Shown: positions 16,165 to 23,900 of the stretch, piece after piece
Layout: every line of letters begins with the position of its first letter
Numbering within the stretch: position 1 is the first letter of the stretch
Source of the DNA: an uncultured Oscillibacter sp.
GTDB taxonomy: Bacteria > Bacillota > Clostridia > Oscillospirales > Oscillospiraceae
NCBI GenBank assembly: GCA_902476875.1
Contig: CABSFC010000031.1
Location: 1-26,656 of the forward strand
DNA: 26,656 nucleotides
Reading direction: 5' to 3'
Notes under the pieces: generated by a model
Told to the model about the DNA's origin: nothing
The model's input: the letters and a program-made list of their open reading frames with translations, nothing else
Databases searched by the model: none
Position numbers and translations under genes: made by a program

Positions 16165-17793
16165 TTAATTCCTCCCAGCTTTCGATTTCAATTCGGAGCC
16201 GGTGTAGTACTCCCGCACCAGCGAATAGATCCGGCAGCCGCCGGTACCCACCAGCCGCAGGCGGTAGTGGTCCCCTCGCCTGGGGATGATGGGCAGGTAG
16301 TAGCTCCGCTTCACCCCTTCGCCCAAGGCGCCGTTCACCCGCTGCCAGCTGCCGTCCGTGTCGAACTGCAGGTAGACCTCCACGCTGGCGCCCTCGTCCA
16401 GCTCCAGCCGGATCTGGATCTTGGAGACGCCCTTCTTGTTGGGGTCCCCCTCCGTGAAGTCTCCGAACTCCGCCGTCCATGGCACCTCGTCCTCCGGCTG
16501 GGCCTCCGCCGGCGGATCCTGGATGTTGCCTGTGATCCAGATCTCGCCCCGGTCGTTCAGGAAGTAGAGGTTCCCGCCGTACCGGGCAAAGTGGGTGGCG
16601 CAGGTGGCGTCCTCCGTGTGCCACAGCCCCCGCTGCGTGTCGTAGACGTGCAGCGCCCAGGCGTCGTCCTCGCCCTGCATACTGATGTAGTACTTCAGCC
16701 CGTCGGAGCCGGCCGCTGCGTTCTTGTGCCGCTCCAGGCCGAAGGCTGCGCCCACCGGCTGGGGGATGCCGCCGGAGTAAGCCATAACGCCCGCCCTGGA
16801 CAGATAGAACAGCGTCTCCCCGGCAATAGCCAGGCTGGCCGCGCTGCCCTCCGCCACGCCCAGCGTGGCGCTGCCCATCACCTCAAAGTTGGACGGCAGG
16901 GACCCGTACACCTTGTAGATGTGCTCCTCCTTGAAGAAGATGGGATAGCCCAGGTAGGAGATACAGCCCGTGAACTTCCCGGCGCTGCCGGTATCCACGG
17001 CGTAGGCGTCCGTGTCCAGGCCCTCGTACACGTTCCAGTTGAAGATGTCTCCCAGCTTGGAGGCGTAGATGGTGTTGCCGTCGCAGCCCCACAGCCGGTT
17101 TTCATTCTCGCAGATGTAGGCCATATCCGGCACAGTCCGCTTGATGGAGATCTGCCCGGTCTCCGTGTAGGGCGTCACGCCGCCCTCGCCGTCCAGGGTG
17201 AAGATGTACTCGTAGAAGTACAGCTTGTCCCCGTCGATCTCCCGGATCACCGGCGTCTTGTTGTTCTCTGGGTGTTTGGTGCAGCCGGAGATCGTCACGG
17301 CGTCCCCGGCCCGGAAGAACTTGGACCAGTCCACCCCGGCGCACTGGATGGTGTTGGCCTCCGCCGCCTCCTCGTACAAAAGCCCGTTGGTGAACGTCAG
17401 GTTGATCCCGTTCCAGGTGGCCTCCAGGGAGCCGAACTCGTCCGTCTCGGTGTTGTAGTACGCCTTGTCCGGCAGGATCACAATGCAGGCGCCCAGGGCG
17501 GCGAAAGTCTTTTTCCCCGCCTTCACCGTGCCCCTGCGCTCCCCGCCGTAGTAAAAGCCGGTCCCCTCCGTCCAGCACAACTCCTCCCAGGAGAACAGCC
17601 CGCCGCCGTCGGTCAGCTTCCGGTACAGCATCCGCTCCCGCCGGGTGGCCAGCAGGGGGTAGTAGTCGCTTGTCAGGTTTTTCATGGACCACAGCTCGCC
17701 GTCCCCGGCGCCCAGGTTGTGGTTCAGCCCGCCAAACTTCACTTGCTGCCCCTTCACGATGCCGTCCGCATAGAGCACGCTTGGCAGCTTCAC
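16165..17793 (-). CDS. Tail tubular protein B / P22 gp10-like stabilisation (nozzle) protein
   Basis: The 542-aa product resembles short-tailed phage nozzle and stabilisation proteins, which form a beta-propeller ring at the tip of the tail tube. Visible traits are the opening GIVKGQQVKFGGLNHN, successive short blade-like segments (RLWGCDGNTIYASKLGDIFNW, GYPIFFKEEHIYKVYG, ETLFYLSRAGVMAYSGG, LYFLNDRGEIWITG) and a C-terminal jelly-roll-like region (GVSKIQIRLELDEGASVEVYLQ). The start ATG at 17793 overlaps the upstream stop by 4 nt (ATGA), indicating translational coupling. The assignment rests on pattern and context, as no search was possible. It is the main reason to think the phage is podovirus-like. 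Confidence 0.72.
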   Translation of the reverse strand: MKLPSVLYADGIVKGQQVKFGGLNHNLGAGDGELWSMKNLTSDYYPLLATRRERMLYRKLTDGGGLFSWEELCWTEGTGFYYGGERRGTVKAGKKTFAALGACIVILPDKAYYNTETDEFGSLEATWNGINLTFTNGLLYEEAAEANTIQCAGVDWSKFFRAGDAVTISGCTKHPENNKTPVIREIDGDKLYFYEYIFTLDGEGGVTPYTETGQISIKRTVPDMAYICENENRLWGCDGNTIYASKLGDIFNWNVYEGLDTDAYAVDTGSAGKFTGCISYLGYPIFFKEEHIYKVYGSLPSNFEVMGSATLGVAEGSAASLAIAGETLFYLSRAGVMAYSGGIPQPVGAAFGLERHKNAAAGSDGLKYYISMQGEDDAWALHVYDTQRGLWHTEDATCATHFARYGGNLYFLNDRGEIWITGNIQDPPAEAQPEDEVPWTAEFGDFTEGDPNKKGVSKIQIRLELDEGASVEVYLQFDTDGSWQRVNGALGEGVKRSYYLPIIPRRGDHYRLRLVGTGGCRIYSLVREYYTGSELKSKAGRN

Positions 17794-18182
17794 GGCTTTT
17801 CCCCCTCCGCGATAAATTCAATAAAGCCCTCCAGGGCCTCGATGTGCTCCGGCTTGATCTCCGCCGGCGCCCGCACTCGGAAGGGCCTGCCGTGGTCTCC
17901 GGCCTCCGTGTCGCCCAGCTCCCGCCGGGCCGCCTCATACTCGCCGCGCTTGGCGGGATCCTTGAACACAAAGGTCCTCTCCGGCGTCAGGCGCACGCAG
18001 CCCCGCTCGTCCAGCACCGCGTACCGCTCCACCAGCTCCCGCTCCCGCTGCACGTAGAAGTCGGCGTCCGCCTTCGTCGCCCGCTTCACCTTCACCAGTG
18101 CCAGGGCCAGGTCATAGGGCCACACCTGCCGCCCCATCTCCTCCGCGGTCATGTAGGCGCAGGCCGCTTCGATCAGTCTCAT
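17790..18182 (-). CDS. Small phage protein of unknown function (130 aa)
   Basis: This is a charged, mainly helical protein with a central segment DADFYVQRERELVERYAVLDERG and an acidic C-terminal helix (EHIEALEGFIEFIAEG). It vaguely resembles DUF1617-type phage proteins, but I would not assign it. The ATG at 18182 is taken as the start because GAGGA lies just upstream; an in-frame ATG at 18230 would give 146 aa. It is coupled by a 4-nt overlap to the nozzle-like gene, so a tail-assembly role is likely. Confidence 0.75.
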   Translation of the reverse strand: MRLIEAACAYMTAEEMGRQVWPYDLALALVKVKRATKADADFYVQRERELVERYAVLDERGCVRLTPERTFVFKDPAKRGEYEAARRELGDTEAGDHGRPFRVRAPAEIKPEHIEALEGFIEFIAEGEKP

Positions 18183-18256
18183 AAAGTCCTCACAAACTCC
18201 TTTCCGCTCCGTCCGCCTCGCGGCGAACATCCGCTACAATCCGTTGCTCGTCCTCT

Positions 18257-18292
18257 CCCCACAAGACCCGCTGGCGCTGGGCTCTTGCGGGG
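18257..18292. other. Intergenic hairpin
   Basis: A GC-rich hairpin (CCCC-a-CAAGA-CCC with GGG-c-TCTTG-c-GGGG) fills the centre of the 130-bp gap between the 348-aa fibre gene and the 130-aa gene. No T-run follows on the minus strand, so it may be an RNA stability or processing element, not a terminator. Confidence 0.4.
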
Positions 18293-18312
18293 GCCCCGAA
18301 AATCCTTTCCTC

Positions 18313-19359
18313 TCAGCTCAGTGAGAATACGCATCTGTAATTCTTGTAGATCCCGTCGTCGTGGAACTGCCACACGTTGCCGTCGTCGTCGGTGATGGCC
18401 GGCTGCTCCAGCCAGATGTTCCATCCCGCCCGCAGCGTCAGGTTGGTGGCCGCCTCGATGTAGATGTTCGCGTCGCTCTCCAGGCTCATGCCGCCGGCGG
18501 ACTGCAGCTTCATGGCCCAGTCCTGGTACCCGCTGTTGGTGTAGATGAACATGCGGTACCGGGCCTCGTCCGATGTGCCGGCGCCATTGTCGTCAAAGCG
18601 GATGCCGCCCACCAGCAGCCGGCGGGACACGGCGCCGTAATAGAGCTCCAGGCCGTTGTCCGACCCGGACACGCTCTGCAGCGTGGTCCCGGTGATGGTG
18701 CCGCCGATGATCTCGTTGCCCTCCAGAGTGATTGCCCGGATGGTGCCAGTGGTGATATTCCCGCCGTTGATGGTGGTCGCGCCGTCTTCGGAAAGGTCCT
18801 GGAACGTCACCATGCCCGTGAAGGTGATCCTGACGCTGGAAATGGCTACACCGTTTGAGGTCAGGTACAGTCTGGAGCTGGAGCTGCCGTTGGAGGCCGA
18901 CAGGGCGAAACCGTCCACTGTCTGCTGCAGGGAGGAGATCCGCCCATCCGCCGCCGCGATCTGGCTGGAGAGCCTGTCCGCCGTGATCCCCAGCTGGAGG
19001 ATGTCGTCCTCCGCGTCGGAGATCTGCAGGCTCAGGCCCTCCGCCGTGGCCGTCAGGGATGTGATGTTTTTCTCCGCGTCCGTCAACCGCAGTCCCAGAG
19101 CTGCCGCCGTCAGGGCCAGCTGGGCCGTGTTCTCCTCGTCGTCCTCGATCCGGGCGTAGATGGGCTCCGTGATAGAGGTCTCGTACTGCTGCACCGCCGT
19201 CTGGTTCATGTTGGACAGATCCAGGTTGTGCAGGGTATACCGCAGTTGCTCCACCAGCATGTACATGTAGTTCTGGATGGTGGTGATCTTCTCGTTGGGG
19301 CTTTCCTCGCCTGTGAATGTGGGGAAGTTCGTGTCGATGTATAGCCAGTTGGAAGGCAT
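18313..19359 (-). CDS. Coiled-coil tail fibre / baseplate-type protein (348 aa)
   Basis: The N-terminal 50 residues probably anchor the protein to the tail. Residues about 70-155 form heptad repeats (LTDAEKNITSLTATAEGLSLQISDAEDDILQLGITADRL), a trimeric fibre shaft. The remainder is beta-rich with GGNITTGTIRAITLEGNEI, a common beta-helix-like motif of siphovirus and podovirus fibre and tail-spike proteins, and ends in a distal domain (FHDDGIYKNYRC). The start ATG at 19359 has AAAGGGGG upstream. It lies downstream of the lysis genes and upstream of the nozzle gene. A host-recognition role is inferred. Confidence 0.75.
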   Translation of the reverse strand: MPSNWLYIDTNFPTFTGEESPNEKITTIQNYMYMLVEQLRYTLHNLDLSNMNQTAVQQYETSITEPIYARIEDDEENTAQLALTAAALGLRLTDAEKNITSLTATAEGLSLQISDAEDDILQLGITADRLSSQIAAADGRISSLQQTVDGFALSASNGSSSSRLYLTSNGVAISSVRITFTGMVTFQDLSEDGATTINGGNITTGTIRAITLEGNEIIGGTITGTTLQSVSGSDNGLELYYGAVSRRLLVGGIRFDDNGAGTSDEARYRMFIYTNSGYQDWAMKLQSAGGMSLESDANIYIEAATNLTLRAGWNIWLEQPAITDDDGNVWQFHDDGIYKNYRCVFSLS

Positions 19360-19386
19360 GACGCCCTTGCCCCCTTTCTATGAACA

Positions 19387-19411
19387 AGGGCCGGCCGCCC
19401 GGGCCGGCCCT
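19387..19411. terminator. Perfect GC-rich hairpin after the lysin gene
   Basis: A 10-bp perfect stem (19387-19396 with 19402-19411) closes a 5-nt loop in the 58-bp gap between lysin and fibre genes. It ends in TTGTTC on the minus strand, a weak T-run, so it may terminate or attenuate lysis-gene transcription. Confidence 0.5.
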
Positions 19412-19417
19412 CTCCGC

Positions 19418-20188
19418 TTAGTCGTCGTATGCGCCGGCGCGGTCGTTGAAGGTCAGCATCCGCAGCATGTCCCGGCTCAGGTCCATGTCCGCGGGGTTTC
19501 CGTCCGCGTCCTTCTTGCCGCCGCCCTGGATCGCCTTCTTGGCGATCAGCTTCTTTACGGTAGGCAAGGCGTAGCTGGCGTTCTTCTGGATCTCCTCCAG
19601 GGTGTTGTAGCGGGGCATATTCTCGTCCTCCTCGTCGTTGTCGTCGGTGGTGTTGTAGCTCCTGGCGTCCACCAGCCAGTAGCAGCGGGCCTCGTTGCGG
19701 AAGGTAGCCGGATCTCCGTTCAGCCTGGCCTCCTTGGTGGAGGCCGGGTCGTTGATCCGCACCTTGTCGTCCCACGCCCACAGCAGCACGAAGTGGCCGC
19801 TTTTGGTCCAGGTTCCGGGGCCCATCAGGGCGATCACATAGTAGCCCTGGGCCAGATATTCCTTCACCTGATCGTGGATGGCGTGGTTGGGCTGGTTGAT
19901 GATCCGGCTCCCCAGCAGTTGCCTGCACTCGATGCCGTAGGCCGCCAGCTGGGGGGCGAAGTAGGAGTAGTAGGTACCCTGTTTCAAGGCCTTGTACCCG
20001 TGGGCCACGGACCATGCGCAGGTCTCCACCGGCGTCACCGCTTTGTCCTTCAAGGTGGCAATCACCATGGCGGCGCAGGCGGGACCGCAGCCGGCGCTCC
20101 CGATGGTAGATGTCTCGCCCGGTACCCGATAGGGCTTGGACTTCCACCGAGCATCCGTCTGGAGGTATGAAACAGGCTGCTTATTCAT
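19418..20188 (-). CDS. C39-like cysteine peptidase endolysin with C-terminal wall-binding motif
   Basis: This 256-aa enzyme probably cuts peptidoglycan stem peptides at the end of infection. The papain/C39-like fold is shown by SAGCGPACAAM with catalytic Cys34, GHFVLLWAWDD with His132 and INDPAS with Asp147. Residues about 197-256 carry the TLEEIQ...TVKKLI...LSRDMLRML...DRAG pattern seen at the end of many clostridial phage amidases, here taken as a cell-wall-binding tail. No signal peptide is visible, so export depends on the holin. The start ATG at 20188 overlaps the holin stop by 8 nt. An alternative is a tail-associated lysin, but the holin coupling favours endolysin. Confidence 0.82.
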   Translation of the reverse strand: MNKQPVSYLQTDARWKSKPYRVPGETSTIGSAGCGPACAAMVIATLKDKAVTPVETCAWSVAHGYKALKQGTYYSYFAPQLAAYGIECRQLLGSRIINQPNHAIHDQVKEYLAQGYYVIALMGPGTWTKSGHFVLLWAWDDKVRINDPASTKEARLNGDPATFRNEARCYWLVDARSYNTTDDNDEEDENMPRYNTLEEIQKNASYALPTVKKLIAKKAIQGGGKKDADGNPADMDLSRDMLRMLTFNDRAGAYDD

Positions 20189-20543
20189 TGACGCTCCCTC
20201 TACTCTCTGCCGTCAGGGCCTCCACCTTCGGCCGGGCGTTCACGATGTTGGACATATCACACAGTCCGTCGATCAGGCCGGACAGGGCCTGGACATCCAC
20301 CGGGTAGTTGATGTACTCCGCCGAGGTCTGCACCATGGCCATCACCCACTCCTTCCGGGTGGCGCCGTCTGCAAACTTGGTCTCCGCCTGCTCCATCAGA
20401 TCCACCACCAGGCCCAACAGGGCGTTCCAGTTCTTCTCCTGGGTCGCCTTGCGCACGTACTGCACCAGTTTCACCGCCAGGGGGATGCAGGTACACAGGC
20501 CGGTCAAAATGGCCACGATCAAAGAGATCATCTGTTCAGTCAT
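20181..20543 (-). CDS. LL-H-type phage holin
   Basis: This 120-aa protein has one N-terminal membrane helix (residues about 5-27) and a helical, charged cytoplasmic part containing TKFADGATRKEWVMAMVQ, the pattern of LL-H-family holins, which open the inner membrane for the endolysin. I chose the ATG at 20543 because AAGGAG precedes it at good distance; the longer frame upstream is Arg/Trp-rich and unlikely. Its stop overlaps the start of the endolysin gene. Confidence 0.82.
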   Translation of the reverse strand: MTEQMISLIVAILTGLCTCIPLAVKLVQYVRKATQEKNWNALLGLVVDLMEQAETKFADGATRKEWVMAMVQTSAEYINYPVDVQALSGLIDGLCDMSNIVNARPKVEALTAESRGSVNE

Positions 20544-20559
20544 ATTGTGTCTCCTTTCT

Positions 20560-21033
20560 TCACTCCACGATCTCCCAGTCCTCCTCCAGAATGTCGCTCT
20601 GGGAGGCCAGCCACATCTGGAAACTGCCGTCCACACACTTCATCTGGAGATAGGGCCGGACCTTGAACAGCGTCCCCTCCGGGATGCCCACGGCGTCGGC
20701 GGTATTCTTGTTGCAGGGGATGCCCTCCGGGTAGCCAGTCCGGTAAATGACATACATGCCCTTGCCATTCCAGCCCCGCCGTGCGATCTTGTGCCCCTTC
20801 TTGGCCGCCTCGATGGTCAGGCCGAAGTTCATACCGTCAATGGGGCGGTACGCCTCCTCGAACACGTCCTTGGGGGACCAGCTCTCGTAGCCGTCCGGGT
20901 ACCGCACCCGGTAGCCGTCCTCCACCTTGGCCACGTCGTAGTTCACCGGGTAGTCCATGGACTCCACGTGCTTGCCGTCAATGCGGATAGCCGGCTCCGC
21001 CTCGACCAGCTTCGTTCCGATGTACTGTTTCAT
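20560..21033 (-). CDS. Tad2-like (DUF2829) anti-Thoeris protein with extra N-terminal domain
   Basis: The 157-aa protein ends in a DUF2829/Tad2 domain (residues about 68-157): MNFGLTIEAAKKGHKIARRGWNG, then LFKVRPYLQMKCVDG and the closing MWLASQSDILEEDWEIV. Tad2 proteins bind the cyclic-ADP-ribose-type signal of the Thoeris system and so block its abortive defence. An additional N-terminal domain (1-66; YIGTKLV, YRVRYPDGYESWSPKDVFEEAYR) is often fused to phage DUF2829 proteins, and its role is unknown. The ATG at 21033 has AAAAGGAG upstream and overlaps the previous stop by 4 nt. Two copies of the signal-binding fold are not present. The family is clear; activity against Thoeris is inferred. 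Confidence 0.82.
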   Translation of the reverse strand: MKQYIGTKLVEAEPAIRIDGKHVESMDYPVNYDVAKVEDGYRVRYPDGYESWSPKDVFEEAYRPIDGMNFGLTIEAAKKGHKIARRGWNGKGMYVIYRTGYPEGIPCNKNTADAVGIPEGTLFKVRPYLQMKCVDGSFQMWLASQSDILEEDWEIVE

Positions 21034-21344
21034 TCTGCATCTCCTTTTCCGGGCTCGTCGCCCTCCGTAGTTGGTGTGTTCTTCTCTGTCTTGGGGTTCT
21101 TCTCGTTCAAAACCGTCCGCAGGCACAGTAGCAGCAGCTCGCCGCCGAAAAATCCTAAGATGATCCCCAGCAGCGCCGTGCCGTCCTGGCCGGTCCTGCT
21201 GAGGATTCGCAGGGCGTAGTAGCTGAACGCCGTCCCGCAGATGATGCAGTGGATGATGATGCACTTGGCGAACAGGTGGGGGATGGCCGCCAGCCGTGCC
21301 AGTAGCCTCCGCCGCTCCGTTCGCTCCTCTCGTTTCCCGCCCAT
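21030..21344 (-). CDS. Small phage membrane protein (104 aa)
   Basis: A basic N-terminus (residues 1-20) is followed by two membrane helices (about 24-46 and 57-78) and a charged C-terminal tail. Its size, topology and place in the lysis cassette suggest a holin-like or antiholin protein, but the sequence matches no family I know. It is coupled to the Tad2 gene by an ATGA overlap and follows the preceding gene by 4 nt. Confidence 0.7.
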   Translation of the reverse strand: MGGKREERTERRRLLARLAAIPHLFAKCIIIHCIICGTAFSYYALRILSRTGQDGTALLGIILGFFGGELLLLCLRTVLNEKNPKTEKNTPTTEGDEPGKGDAE

Positions 21345-21348
21345 GGCC

Positions 21349-21672
21349 TCACTCCCAGACGCCGCGGACGCCCTGCTTCTCCAGAAATTCCTTCTGCTCG
21401 TGCTTGATGCTGGTGGCGTACTCCAGCGCGGCGTGCATGTCCCCGTTGCAGTGGGCGTCCGGGATCTTCTGCACCGCCTTGGCCGTGGCCTCGCCCAGCG
21501 CGATAGCCGCCCCGGTGGAGCGGATCAGCAGCACCAGCAGCTTTTCCTGGTCCTCCTGGCGCTTCTCCTCGTCCTCCCGGCTCTTTTTGACCTCCTTGCG
21601 CTCCCGGGCCGCCAGGGCCTCAATGATGGCCACGATGATCAGTCCGGCGGCCGGGATAATGTATTGTGCCAT
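21349..21672 (-). CDS. Small phage membrane protein with coiled coil (107 aa)
   Basis: One N-terminal membrane helix (residues about 4-21) leads into a strongly charged coiled coil (ARERKEVKKSREDEEKRQED) and a helical tail. It resembles haemolysin/holin-associated proteins of the XhlA sort in layout only. The ATG at 21672 shares its A with the TGA stop of the upstream gene, and GGAGG lies seven bases before it, so translation is coupled. A part in lysis timing is inferred from neighbours. Confidence 0.72.
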   Translation of the reverse strand: MAQYIIPAAGLIIVAIIEALAARERKEVKKSREDEEKRQEDQEKLLVLLIRSTGAAIALGEATAKAVQKIPDAHCNGDMHAALEYATSIKHEQKEFLEKQGVRGVWE

Positions 21673-22328
21673 CACGCCGCCTCCGTCCAACCGTACACGC
21701 CCGGCTCCCACACGTTGTTGTCCACGTCGCTTGTCCAGTGCTTCCCGCCGTGGGAGACCTTGGCCCCCGCCGCGTAGGCGTCCGTGCTGGCCACCGGCTG
21801 GCTCCAGGCCGGCCACTCCTCCGCCGGGTCCGCCACGCACACCCACAGGCTCCCCGCCGCGTCCGGCGTCCATGTCTCCTGGGAGGTGTGGTCCTGCAGG
21901 CACTTGTACAGCTTCCCGTCCGAGTACCGCCGGATCTGGCCCATGGTGTAGGCCACCGGATAGGCCCAGGCGGGGAACAGCTCCGCGTGTTCCGCCGCCG
22001 TGCCGGCGTCGATGCTGCCTCCTTCCGCCAGGGTGACGAACACGATCTCCGCCGCCTCGTTGGCCGCCTTGGACGCCTGGGCGGCCTCCGGGCTGGCGCA
22101 GATGTAGCGGTAGTGCCGGTCGATCAGGTACCAGTCGTAGCACACCCCGTCCGCCGTCTCCGCCTGATAGTGTTCCAGGATCCGGCAGCGGTCCGTGATC
22201 ACGCCCGCGCTGCCGAAGTCCCGTTGGGTCTCAATGTAGCCGGCCAGGTCGGTGTGCTCCGCCCCCACCGTCTTCAGGTTCTCCACCATCACGCCGTCGC
22301 GGCGTGTGGTGCCGTAGATGTATTCCAT
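21672..22328 (-). CDS. Tail accessory protein with carbohydrate-binding modules (218 aa)
   Basis: Residues 1-80 form a domain seen at the start of clostridial phage tail-end proteins (MEYIYGTTRRDGV, DWYLIDRHYRYI). Two CBM5/12-like modules follow: about 120-165, with YSDGKLYKCLQDHTSQETW, and about 175-215, with a shorter VSHGGKHWTSDVDNNVWEPG. Such modules bind cell-surface sugars and may help adsorption. The start ATG at 22328 lies inside the reverse transcriptase gene (40-bp overlap in another frame) and has GGAAGGAG at proper distance. Its position directly after the DGR reverse transcriptase ties it to the same transcript. Confidence 0.8.
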   Translation of the reverse strand: MEYIYGTTRRDGVMVENLKTVGAEHTDLAGYIETQRDFGSAGVITDRCRILEHYQAETADGVCYDWYLIDRHYRYICASPEAAQASKAANEAAEIVFVTLAEGGSIDAGTAAEHAELFPAWAYPVAYTMGQIRRYSDGKLYKCLQDHTSQETWTPDAAGSLWVCVADPAEEWPAWSQPVASTDAYAAGAKVSHGGKHWTSDVDNNVWEPGVYGWTEAA

Positions 22329-23395
22329 CTGGCTCGCTCCTTCCGGGCATAAGCCCTAACGATTTGTTTCAGCGTCCGCTGGGTCTTGGGCCTCACCAGC
22401 CGCCGGTACAGCTTCACGCTGCAGCAGTGGCGCAGCTGCCCCAGTCTGGACAGCAGCCCCACCGCCAGCGTGATCGGGATCTTGGCGCCCCGCTTCACCT
22501 TCCGGTAGTAGCTGCGCAGCTGGCGGCCCAGCCGGAACAGGTTGCGCTTGCGCAGCAGGGTGTAGCCGTGGCCGTATCGGTAGCCCATGGCGCAGGGCAG
22601 GCGGTCCGCCGTGCGGAATTTCTGCCAGTTGCCCTTCATCTCCATGCCGTGCTCCCGCAGCCACTCGTCCACCAGCCGGATCACCTTGGCCAGCGTCCGC
22701 TTGCTCCTGGCGTAGATGGTGAAGTTATCCATGTACCGCAGGTAGTGCGTCACCTGCAGGCCGCTCTGGCGGATCAGGTGGTCCAGGGGCTGCAGCACCG
22801 TGTTGGCAAACCACTGGCTGCAGTAGGCGCCGATCAGGATCCCGTCCCGCGTCACCCGTTCGATCAGGTCCAGTACCCGGTGGTCCTTCACCAGCTGCCG
22901 CATCCGCGCCAGCACCACCGCCGGGGACAGGGTGTCGTAGAAGTGCCGGATGTCCAGCTCCGCACACCAGCGCGTCCCCTTGGGGTCGTTCTTGTTCCAC
23001 TTCTTCATGGCCCGCATCCCGTAGTGGATGCCCCGGCCCCGGATGCTCCCGCAGCACCACGGATCCATGCCCCGCATCATCACCGGCTGCAGCGCCTGCA
23101 CCAGCGCGTGGTGCACGTACTGGTCCGGCCACAGCCTGGGCTCGTGGATGTCCCGCCACTTTCCGGCGCTCTTGTCCCACCGCCGTTTCAGCATGGCCGG
23201 GGACGGTTCAAAGCCCTGTTCGATCAGCGCCCGCAGTTCCTTCACCCGCTCCGGGATGTCCTGCTCCACCCAGGCCACTACCTTGTTTGGCTTGTGGTGG
23301 GGATGCCAGCGGTGGGTGCGGTTCACCTCCTCAATGGCCTGCCTCAGATTGGCGTCGCTGATCAGAAAGGGGTACACGTTGTTTATTCGCTTCAT
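22289..23395 (-). CDS. DGR reverse transcriptase
   Basis: This 368-aa enzyme copies the template-repeat RNA into mutated cDNA. RT motifs in order are: GRGIHYGM-type region near 120-127, catalytic Asp148 in AELDIRHFYDTLSP, the DGR-type motif 4 with SQ in LIGAYCSQWFANTVLQPLDHL (189-206), and the active-site box YMDN at 221-224 in LRYMDNFTIYA. There is no maturase or endonuclease domain, as expected for DGR enzymes. The second Asp of the usual YxDD box is Asn (codon AAC). A basic C-terminal thumb follows. The frame extends upstream, but the ATG at 23395 is the start: AAGGAGAAGG lies about 8 nt before it, and the extension is Arg-rich. It lies 311 bp downstream of the template repeat. Confidence 0.95.
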   Translation of the reverse strand: MKRINNVYPFLISDANLRQAIEEVNRTHRWHPHHKPNKVVAWVEQDIPERVKELRALIEQGFEPSPAMLKRRWDKSAGKWRDIHEPRLWPDQYVHHALVQALQPVMMRGMDPWCCGSIRGRGIHYGMRAMKKWNKNDPKGTRWCAELDIRHFYDTLSPAVVLARMRQLVKDHRVLDLIERVTRDGILIGAYCSQWFANTVLQPLDHLIRQSGLQVTHYLRYMDNFTIYARSKRTLAKVIRLVDEWLREHGMEMKGNWQKFRTADRLPCAMGYRYGHGYTLLRKRNLFRLGRQLRSYYRKVKRGAKIPITLAVGLLSRLGQLRHCCSVKLYRRLVRPKTQRTLKQIVRAYARKERARWNTSTAPHAATA

Positions 23396-23505
23396 GGGAT
23401 CGTTCCTTCTCCTTGTAGCCTCACGGCCTTTCCTGCGCCCGCCGCCCGTGGCGGCGAGAGTACTGGGCCGTGTCCCTTCGGCATGATCTTCAGCAAGGGC
23501 TGTGC

Positions 23506-23893
23506 GGCTATCCCACCCATCTATCTCAAACCGCTGGGCGCGGTCTGATGGAGAAGTAATTGGTTTGCCACGCCGGCTCCACGTCCGCCCCCGTCCCCTC
23601 CGAGGCAAACCAGCAAAGCATTTGCCGAGGAAAGCGACGAGCAGCGGAACGAGCGAGCCCTGCCCCGCGGTGGCGGGGCGAGGGATGTGGAGCTTACGAG
23701 GAGCTGGCAGCCCACGTTGGCGTTCGCGTTCGAGGCGGCGTTGTTGCCGTTCAGGTAGAAAGCGCCGTGGTTCTGGTTCTGGCCGTAGTTGCCGCCGACG
23801 TGCAGCACAACGCCAGAGGCATTGTAGTTGCAGTAGTCGTCATGAGAACCGAGAAACCGAACAGGGAGCACCCGGACTACTGGTGGGATAGCC
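23506..23893. repeat. 12-bp inverted repeat enclosing the DGR template repeat
   Basis: GGCTATCCCACC at 23506-23517 is the exact reverse complement of GGTGGGATAGCC at 23882-23893. The 388-bp interval holds the whole template repeat and two smaller hairpins (23604-23626 and 23662-23679). A transcript across it could close into a long stem, defining a template RNA. Confidence 0.55.
23706..23839 (-). repeat. DGR template repeat (TR)
   Basis: This non-mutated master copy is 134 bp and aligns without gaps to the variable repeat 297 bp to its right. Read on the minus strand it is rich in AAC codons (Asn), which give the widest amino-acid choice when adenines are mutated. It contains 31 adenines on that strand, 12 of which differ in the variable repeat; none of the other bases differ. 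The 3' end (23706-23723) is unchanged between copies and would carry the initiation-of-mutagenic-homing-like sequence. It probably acts as RNA, although a reading frame through it stays open because it derives from the target gene. Confidence 0.93.
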
Positions 23894-23900
23894 CCAAATG

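Noticed and set aside
23396..23608. N-terminal extension of the reverse transcriptase (71 extra residues).
   Set aside because: It is Arg-rich, lacks a ribosome site and overlaps the region downstream of the template repeat; the ATG at 23395 has a strong site.
23521..23871. 116-aa minus-strand ORF through the template repeat.
   Set aside because: The frame is open only because the TR derives from the target coding sequence; the flanks are low-complexity and no ribosome site precedes the first ATG. It is best seen as RNA template.
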